From Laburnicola sp. R22_1 (Eukaryota > Ascomycota > Dothideomycetes > Pleosporales > Didymosphaeriaceae), in the NCBI GenBank assembly GCA_014281115.1, contig JACONQ010000015.1, positions 2,046,001 to 2,110,000 of the forward strand: a stretch of 64,000 bases of DNA, read 5' to 3'. Below, piece after piece: positions 56,501 to 64,000 of the stretch. The position numbers were made by a program, and so were the translations under genes. A model generated the notes under the pieces. That model was not told the origin of the DNA, made no database searches, and was given only the letters and a program-made list of their open reading frames with translations. Position 1 is the first letter of the stretch, and each line of letters begins with the position of its first letter.

Positions 56501-59500
56501 TCAACGTGTAGATGTCAGATAGTCAGCGGCCTGGGACCGTTAGTAGACCATCAAACAATACCCTTATGTGCCTCACATACCTTGTTAATGTCATAGTCAA
56601 ACTTCTCAAGAGCGCCCAACGCTTCATTCCGCGAGTAGCCCATTCCCGTCAACTTCTTCAATATCGGATCGTCATGCTCGGTGCTTGTGCTGATGGCACG
56701 GCCCAATTGTGGCATCGTGGGCAACTTGGAAGAGGTTCCATTGCCGTCTTCGCGATCGAGCGTATCAAAGACAGATTTGCTAAAGTCACTTGAAGCTTGC
56801 GGTGCGCCCTTGTCTTGAGATGATTCCATGTTGGAAAAGATTGCATCCCAGTCTTGAGAGGAAGATGCAGGCGGAGGTGCGGCCGGTTGCCCAAAGCTCC
56901 TCGAAAGGTGCTCAAAATCACTGAAGCTGTCCTCAGCGCTGTGCGTCTTGCCCGTGGGTGTCTGTTGAGAAGCCATCGTGTTGGCCTTGGACGCTGCCGG
57001 AGAATCAAAGACGGGGTTGAATTCATCGAACCCTTCCCGCTGCTGCGAGGCAAACAGATCATCGTCGGTTTTATCGTCCGCCTCCTTGGCGTCCGTCAGG
57101 TCATCAAAGCCAGCATCGAAATCATCATTGAAGCTTGACTTGGGTTGAGCAGTTGTATCACTTGGAGGCTGAGATACAGCGGAATGATAAGCATCAGAGG
57201 GAACAGTAGACGAGGGCGTGTCTGCAGGAGGGGGAGAGGTTGTCGTTGACTTTACAGCAGAAGAGCCACCGAAGAGAGCAGCACCGTGCCCTCCTGGGCC
57301 CGATGCGAAAGTCTTTTCTGGAGACTGAGAGGTCGGTGGTGAAGTAGGATCGGTTCTAGCAGGCAGAATGCCTCCAAAGTCGGGCGGGAATTGGTTTGAG
57401 CCGCTTCTATGCGGGCCTACGGTGTTTTCATAACTAGGTGGGGACTTTTGCACACTGGACGAGGGTAGTCCGCTGAGGCTGGAATCAAGACGAGTAGTGG
57501 GTGGCGGCGGCGGCGGCGCGTAAAGATCGTCATGGGAAGCCTCTCCACCAGCTGGAGTCGGATTCGGCTGTGAAGCCTGGTTCTTCCCGCTGCTCGAACG
57601 ATGTTGCTGAGGGGAGGCTGATGTGAAGTTGTCCGCGAAACCTTGCTCGTCTGCGCTATCGCTTTCATCATCACGGCTCAAGTCCTCAATGGGCGGAAAC
57701 TCCTTGTTAAACTTGTGCGCAAGGGCATTTGATCCACCGTTTGTTGCGCTAGGCTCCGTGGTTTGACGTTCTGAGCCGAACCCGGCAAACGCCGCATCGA
57801 AATCAACTTTTTGGCCGGGGCGGGGCTGGTCGTTAGTCGCAGCGGAGAATGGATCACCGCGACCCGTGGCTTTGCTTTGCTCGCTGAAACCGCTACCACC
57901 GGTAGGCATTTGCTGGAGAGGGGAACTAGTATCCCTAGGAAAAGCGCCAGAAAGGTCTTTATTGGGCAGTGGACCACCAAAAGCTGAGAAGGTATTTTTT
58001 CGGTCTTCAGCCTTGGTGGTGGACTTGGTATCGCTGGTGATGCTTGCTACCGGAGATGAAGTGGAATTACGGTCAAAAAGAGATGGATTAAAGTTATCAG
58101 TCTCGGTCCTCTGGGTGTCGGTGCGTTCGACGCTTGGTTTTTCCTGTACGGGCGTTGCCGCTGGTGAAGCTTTTGAGATAGTGGGCGTCTCGTTGCCGGG
58201 ACCACCAGGACCGCCATACCTACTCGCAGGGGCCGAAACTTTAACAGATGAGCTAAAAGAGTCCGAGCGTGGCAGCGCGTCCCTCATGGGTAGGAAAGCT
58301 GATCCAAATTGACGCGACTCCGGTGGAGCTGGTGGCTCATTAGCCCGCGGAGATTCTTGGTAGGACGACAATGGCGGCGAAGTCGAGGGGGTTGGGACGT
58401 CCGGTCCTTCCGAAGAACGTACAGAGTGACCAGAAGGAGCTGAAAATGTGGGAACCTGACTATGACTGTCCGATCTAAAAGAAGTTGGAGGAGCCGTAGT
58501 TTGGGGTGAAGTGAACGACCCAAAGACATTGTCGAAGTCCTTGTGGGGACCATCCCGCGCAAACCCAGATGGTGACATGGTATTATCGGAGGTAGGTTGG
58601 GGCGACTTGCGGAAGAAAGGATTGGTGTTTTGACTTGTAGTAGATGTGGCAGGACTTGCTACACCCGGAGTCACTACAGGGCTACGGAACTCGTCTGTGC
58701 CTTTGCCCAGATCGTTCATTTCGTTCTTGAGCTTGTCCCGCTCGCCTTCGTTAGTGGTGAGCTGCTTCTTGTTAATTGCTACCATGCCTTTCTGCTGTCT
58801 GGCATCATTCCGCATCTTGTCAAGCTGAGGCCGCAGATTGCCAATTTCAGCATTGACTTGCCTAATCCGGTCTTTCAAACTGTTGTTCTCGCGCTGGTCT
58901 GTTTCTAAAGCAGTCCTCACTTGCTGGTGTTGAGCCTGCAGATCCTGTAGGGTTGCTTCCACCATGGCCAATTCTTGCTGTAGTTTTCGGGTGTCGTTCT
59001 TCGAGGTGGCCAATCGGTCCTCTAATGCCTTTACGTCTTTGACTTCCTTTTCATACGCGGACTTAAACTGCGACAGTCTAAGCTCAAGCTCGCGCTTCTG
59101 GGTGCTCACGCTGTTGAGGTCACTCTCCGTAGCCGTCTTCTTTCTCTGCACCTCTTGCATCTGATTCCGCAAGGTCGTCATCTGGTTCGACATGTTTGCT
59201 AGTTCCGTCGAATCCTGAGTCAGTTTCTTGTTGATCTCCGGGTCACTTTCTCCCAAGAGATCGTCCATGGCTGATGGTGGGCCCCGCTGCGGCCCAGACC
59301 CCGCCGATGCCCCTGTTGAGTGGGTTGTGAGCGTCTGGCCAAACGACGAGGTAGGTAGGAAAGGTTTGAAGGTTGAGGCAGGGTTACGCGGCTGCGGCTG
59401 GAAATGCTGGGGCGAGGTGGGTGAGGTCGCCTTGCTTGCGAACGGATCATTATCGAAAGGCTTTCCGAACGGGGCTGATCCACCAGTTGACTGCTGCAGC

Positions 59501-60954
59501 TGCAAGGGCGCAGGCTGTGCAGGAGCAGAGAAAGTATCGAGCCCAAATAGGTCATCTGCGGCAGACTTGGCCTGTGGTATAGGAGCTAGAGGTTCCGGCG
59601 CAGCGGGTGGCGCTGCTCTGACCTGGTTACGCATGCTCGGAGGGATTAGATGTGCGGGGAGGGTCGTGGGTAACGGGTCACGGTCTTGTTTCCGCTGTTG
59701 TCTGATGAGGTACATGGCCACTGCAAATTCATCTCGTGAGAGCTGCCCCTCCGAGTTGATGTCTGCAAGGTCCCAGATGCCAGCCAGGACATCTTCGGGA
59801 AGACCCGAGTCGCTGAAGAAGTGCACTGCTTGCTCTCCGGTGATAAAACCGCGATTCGTTGTGTCGACTTTGTTGAACAGATTGTCGTACGATGTTTTCT
59901 CTTGTTGGCTGATCGCCCAGTCGCTGCCCGTCGCTTGAACTGACTGCGGCGGCGTGCTGTAGGCGGAGCGCAAGGGACTGTGGGTACGCTGGGAACCCTG
60001 CCCACTGAATTGGCGTGGTATAGGCGCGAGAGGATCTTGACGTCCAAGGGGTGGTGCCACCGGTCCTCGCCGGGCGGCAGCTTCGTATAGACCTGCAGGG
60101 AGAGTGTTGGGCACCTGCTTCATGGCCCCCGTGCGAAACGAGGCCAGGAGATGCATGGCAATGATAAACTCAGTCACACCAAGAGCTCCACGCTGTTCCG
60201 TGTCTGCCAGGTTCCAGATGCGGCCCAGCGTCTCGTTCGGCAGCCTTGCCTTTTCAAAGATGGCCTTTGCATTCTCACCTGCAATACCAGGTCAGCGGAT
60301 CTGCTCCTCATTTGGTGTGGCACTGCATAGCTTACCTGAGAGTAGGCCATTCGAGGCGCCCGACTTCTCGAACAGACCGGCATACTCGGCTGCTTTCGCG
60401 GGTAACAGCGGCGGCACACGGATTGGGCCGCCGCCGCTCACTTGCGGCGTGATGTTGCTGGCGGGCGGCTGGGCGAAGGGTCCTGGTGCGGGAGGCGGTG
60501 GAGCGGGTGCGGAGGGCATGGTCAGGCCCTCGAACTTGGGCAGCGCAGGGGCAGCTGCGGCGGTTAGCCTGAGGGCAAGCTACTCGAGGGGTATCTTACG
60601 CTGATATGCCAGCTCGATCGAGGGGTCGCGGCCGGCTTGATAGTGGCCGATCAGGCGCAGCACCTGGCAAAAGCCTGCAGACGTCAACAGGCCGCGGTTC
60701 TCGGTGTCGGCAATCTGCCATATCTCGCCCAGCGTGGCCGGCTGCAGCTTCGTGCGCTCGAAGAACTTGACGGCCACCTCGCCTGTGATGACGCCCAGCT
60801 TCTCCGTGTCGGCCTGCTGGAACAGGTACTGGAACGCGCGCTTCTCCTCGGGGGTGAGGTTCAGCGTGGCCTCTGCATGCACCGTTAGCTTGCCGTGACG
60901 GCCGTCGACGGGGGGTGGCGTACCAAGCGTGCCGCTCGATGCAAGATCCGCCAT
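56501..60954 (-). CDS. EDE1: Ede1/Eps15-like EH-domain endocytic scaffold
   Basis: Four exons (60,954-60,600; 60,554-60,336; 60,278-56,581; 56,530-56,501) give 1,433 residues, close to yeast Ede1. Introns of 45, 57 and 50 bp are GT-AG; the last follows CTACTAACG and leads to a ten-codon final exon. Three EH domains lie near residues 25-118, 165-260 and 312-405, each with the IWxxADxxxxG core (IWQIADTENRG, IWNLADTEQRG, IWDLADINSEG). A coiled coil spans about 540-710, a long Ser/Pro/Thr-rich region follows, and a UBA domain (LKKLTGMGYSRNEALGAL) ends the protein. Family role: early clathrin-coat scaffold at the plasma membrane, binding NPF motifs by EH domains and ubiquitin by UBA. The ATG at 60,954 has ACCATGG context. 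Confidence 0.95.
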
Positions 60955-61665
60955 GGTAGCAATGAGACGCTGGGGATGGGGAGCATCCGACGGGCAATGA
61001 GGCTGGGGCGCTGGAGCTCTGGCGCCGTCGTCGTGTGTTGGAGCGAGCGGGGAAGCTGTTGTGGATGGAGCAGGCGGCCGGCTGCGAGAAGCCGGGGGTG
61101 CTGGCAACGGCGGTGCTCAATGACAGACGGCGACAGCTGTGACAGCGTCCGGAGCACACGCGCGAGGTTGGGGTGGATAGAGATAAATGGTGGATGGAGA
61201 GAGGGCTGGCTGGGATGTTGCTCTTCCCAGCTCTAGCGCTATGCCTCTTTCTCGCCCGCCTATAGATTACCCATGTTCCGGGGCAACCCCATGATTTCGA
61301 GCCGTTTGGAACGGATGCTCGTTCGCGACCTTTGCCTGCAGCTACCACATGTCTGTACAGGCTGCTGGTTCGCTGGCGCCTGTGACACGTCACCTTCCAG
61401 CACATGACCCGCCACAAGTGGCACTTGCATGCAGATGGCGCGGGAGAAGCGATTTCAATTGCATGGCTATCTTACATACAGAGGCCGTGGCGTGAGGCGG
61501 CCTCATGGTTACACATTTTATACAGTGGCGCCCAAGACGGCTTCCGAGCCTGCATGCGCCCGTCACCCTAATCGTGATTACACGAGAGCAGCTATGGCAG
61601 CCCGCCAAGGATCGCGGGCCAGCGAAAATGCTTACGACAATGGGGTACTGTACGGTGTGCGCACG
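60955..61665. other. Intergenic region: EDE1-like promoter and 3' side of the mitochondrial-type gene
   Basis: About 710 bp. Open frames that extend upstream of the EDE1-like start (to 61,417) lack its composition and are taken as untranslated. No other feature. Confidence 0.6.
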
Positions 61666-62572
61666 TCACCTCTGGTGGTCGGGAGGACGTGGCGCTTGCT
61701 TCGCTTTGGTGCTCTTCACAAATGCGAGGCTTGGTGCGCCCTCTTCACGCCTTCCCCATGCGCGACCGAGCAGCCAGTCGGTAACGGAGATGACCTTTGC
61801 AGTCTTATCCCACTGCCCGTTCTCCTCCACATGCTCAATGGTATGCTTCGCGATCCTCCCCTGCTCGTCAAACTCGAACAGGAACAACCCGCAGAACTTC
61901 TCGTCTGGCTTGCGCGAGCGTCCCACAATGTTGGTCATCTTCTCGACAGCCTCGCTGACCGGGCCATGCTCCTTCTCCGACTTGCCACACGTCTCCCATT
62001 TGACGATCAGTCTCTCGTGCCGCGAGTCCGCAGCGCACCCGTTCTTGACCATGCGCTCAGACAGAATCTTGAGCTTGACGTTGCCCACCACGGGCACGCG
62101 TCCCCAAGCCACTGGGGCAGTCCATAATGCGGCCGTGTATGCGATTTTGCCGCTCACCGTAGGAAGATGTGGATGCGACGAGGGAAATAAATGGAGCGTA
62201 ATCTGCGGCGAGAGGATGTCCTGCGGAAGCGGCGATACCAACAAGGTAGGAAGCCGGTCATGGAGTATCCGTATCGCTATATGTGTCAATGTCAAACTGT
62301 GCCAGCCGGGGCATACACGTACTATTGCCGAGCTTGAGGTTGCGCTCGTTCGGCGGGCCGTCACCGCCACCCTCTGCGTGGAGAGAGGCCGCCGAGGCCG
62401 TGAACCATGTCCGCGATATGGAAGCCTGCCGGGCGCGTACGTCGGTGATGGTTCTCTGATATTGCCTGAGGCCGAGCAGCCGCGGCGCCGTCAGACAGCA
62501 AGGAGCGGGCGGGAGTTGGAGGGTTGCACGCGTAGACGAGGAGAACAGCCGCCGCATTCGACCGGTGGTCAT
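61666..62572 (-). CDS. Conserved fungal protein of unknown function, probably mitochondrial
   Basis: Two exons (62,572-62,323 and 62,276-61,666) give 286 residues around a 46-bp GT-AG intron (GTACGT...ATATAG) that joins an N-terminal part to a conserved core. The first about 60 residues are rich in Arg, Ser and Thr and nearly free of acids (MRRLFSSSTRATLQ), as expected for a mitochondrial presequence. The core starts near LPTLLVSPLPQDILSP and ends with a LFEFDEQGRIAKHTIEH stretch. The latter is reminiscent of NTF2-like folds, but I cannot name a family with certainty. An ATG six codons in (62,557) could also serve. Long antisense frames on the plus strand (61,429-62,605) are shadows. It is divergent from the next gene with 346 bp between starts. 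Confidence 0.75.
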
Positions 62573-62918
62573 CGATGTGAGGATGCAACCATAGAGAAGC
62601 GATGAGTCTTAGGGTGCGTATAGCCCTGCCCTGCTGGTGACGCAGAGTGGGGTGGAGAATAAGTGGTGTCGGGTTTAAAGCCGCGAAGGTGGTGCAGAAA
62701 CCGATAGGCGAGGAACATGACGTTGAGACTTGCACATGGCCAATGCACCCCGCGTTACACTCACTAGATAGAACAACACCACCATCAACTAGCTGCACTG
62801 GTTCTTTGCGCACCAGAACATCGAGAAGTAGGCCAAGTGTGCATTCATCATTCTGTTTGCGAACACACATTTCCGCACAAAATCATACCAACCACCCAAC
62901 CGAATCAATCTGAAAAAA
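62573..62918. promoter_or_regulatory. Divergent promoter between the mitochondrial-type gene and the epimerase/dehydratase
   Basis: 346 bp between two start codons pointing away from each other, so both promoters must lie here or overlap the 5' leaders. No specific factor site is claimed. Confidence 0.55.
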
Positions 62919-64000
62919 ATGCCACGCGTAGTCTTCACAGGCGGTTCCGGCAAAGCGGGTCGACATGTAATTCCGGAGTTGGTCAAATGTGGCTACGAGG
63001 TCCTAAACGTGGATCTCACCGATTTTCCGGACAAGCAAGCCAGCATCTTTACTCTGAAGACGGACCTAACAGACAGTGAGTGACCCAAGCTGCAACGAAC
63101 GTGGGCCAGCGGACTGTACTGACCATACACGGACGTTCAAGTGGGCAGTGCTTCAATGCATTGACGACCCATTTCAACTTCTCTGGATATGAAGGTTCAC
63201 AGGTGCCGGGGCCACCAGACGCTGTTGTCCACTTTGCAGCGTACGGTGTGTATACCTAGCTCAAAAACATGCCGAGCAGAGATAAAACTGACCTTCCTCT
63301 TCGCCATTTGTAGCACGGAACATGCTGGTCCCAGATAACGAGTGCTTCAAGGGAAATACCACGTCAACCTACAACGTGATCGAAGCTGCCTGTATGTACT
63401 TCTGCCAGACTTGTTGCTCCCTGCTGACCCTACTGCGCAAAGGCAAGCTGGGAGTCAAGAAGATCATCATTGCCAGTAGTGAGACGACATATGAGGTATG
63501 CTTCGGCCAGGGCGATCTCGACTATGCTTCCTTTCCTCTGGACGAAGGCGCTGTGAGTAACTCCACATATAAATGCATTGAGACGATATGCTTATTCTTG
63601 TTGTACACCCAGGACGTCAACCCGATGGACACGTATGCAATCTCCAAGCTGTGTGGTGAGCGCGTTGCTCGAGGCTTCGCGCGTAGATTCGATGCAGACA
63701 TATATGCATTGCGAATCGGCAATGTCATCGAACCGCATGAGTACGCACAGGACTTCCCCAAGTACATCAGCGATCCGAAAGTGCGGAAGCGAAACGCGTG
63801 GTCGTACATAGACGCGAGAGACCTCGGGAAGATTTGCGACCTGTGTATCAAAAAGGATGGTTTGGGATTTCAAGTCTTCAATGCAACCAACGACACTATC
63901 ACTGCGACGTTTCCTACGCGGCAGTTTCTAGAGCAGTGGTGTCCGAACACGCCCATTACGCGTGAGATGGATGAGTGGGAAGCTCCATTGAGCAACCGGA
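62919..64000 (+). CDS. NAD-dependent epimerase/dehydratase (extended SDR), 3' end outside the window
   Basis: Five exons are seen (62,919-63,079; 63,142-63,245; 63,314-63,391; 63,443-63,552; 63,613-64,000+), at least 280 residues. The nucleotide motif GGSGKAGRHV begins at residue 8, VDLTD lies at the end of the second strand, and HFAAYA at the fourth. ASSETTY and the catalytic YAISK (Tyr159, Lys163) follow. Short introns 2-4 (68, 51, 60 bp) are clear. Intron 1 is less so: the best-looking donor, GTGAGT at 63,076, shifts the frame, whereas GTGACC at 63,080 keeps it. The fold acts on nucleotide sugars or related alcohols with NAD; the substrate is unknown. The ATG follows an A-run (AAAAAAATGCC). 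Confidence 0.87.

Noticed and set aside
59228..59938. Plus-strand 236-codon frame
   Set aside because: It is antisense to the third EH domain and linker of the Ede1-like gene.
61429..62605. Two long overlapping plus-strand frames (232 and 366 codons)
   Set aside because: They are antisense to the mitochondrial-type gene and its promoter; the minus-strand model has a good intron and a conserved-looking core.

Overview
The window looks like part of a filamentous ascomycete chromosome, most likely a Dothideomycete. It has short 45-104 bp introns with fungal CTAAC-type branch points, a HET-domain protein, an Ede1-type endocytic scaffold, and a sharp switch between AT-rich and GC-equilibrated DNA. 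No species was identified.

Positions 1 to about 35,316 form an AT-rich isochore saturated with TpA and poor in CpA/TpG, the footprint expected of repeat-induced point mutation (RIP). I found no host gene there. It is a nest of dead transposable elements: a minus-strand Ty3/gypsy element (1-4,850); an outer plus-strand Ty1/copia element (LTRs near 7,772-8,418 and 25,819-27,722); a second, minus-strand copia element inserted in it (10,867-21,229, two 186-bp LTRs, 5-bp target duplication); one Fot1/pogo element inserted inside another (27,966-31,691 and 29,112-30,975); and a gypsy integrase fragment (34,574-35,316). Scattered through these is a family of short retroposon-like insertions. All share one end, come in three discrete length classes (about 126-135, 225-235 and 1,130-1,145 bp) and mostly carry 12-15 bp target-site duplications. 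A different 623-bp insertion with a 12-bp duplication splits the inner copia reverse transcriptase.

Positions 35,317 to about 43,850 hold a younger, far less mutated plus-strand gypsy element. A 184-bp solo LTR interrupts its reverse transcriptase, and a 1,790-bp pogo element with near-perfect 84-bp inverted repeats interrupts its integrase.

From about 44,200 to the end the DNA is ordinary gene space with eight genes: a POT/PTR2 peptide transporter (-), a 1,012-aa HET-domain protein (+), an aldehyde dehydrogenase (-), a Tda3-like FAD oxidoreductase (-), a WW-domain protein (-), an Ede1-like EH/UBA endocytic protein (-), a probable mitochondrial protein of unknown function (-) and an NAD-dependent epimerase/dehydratase cut by the window end (+). 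Exon-intron structures were worked out by hand from splice signals and frame continuity; summed exon lengths of the complete multi-exon models are multiples of three. These genes do not form an obvious pathway. The peptide transporter and HET gene sit next to the transposon block and the later genes are conserved housekeeping types.
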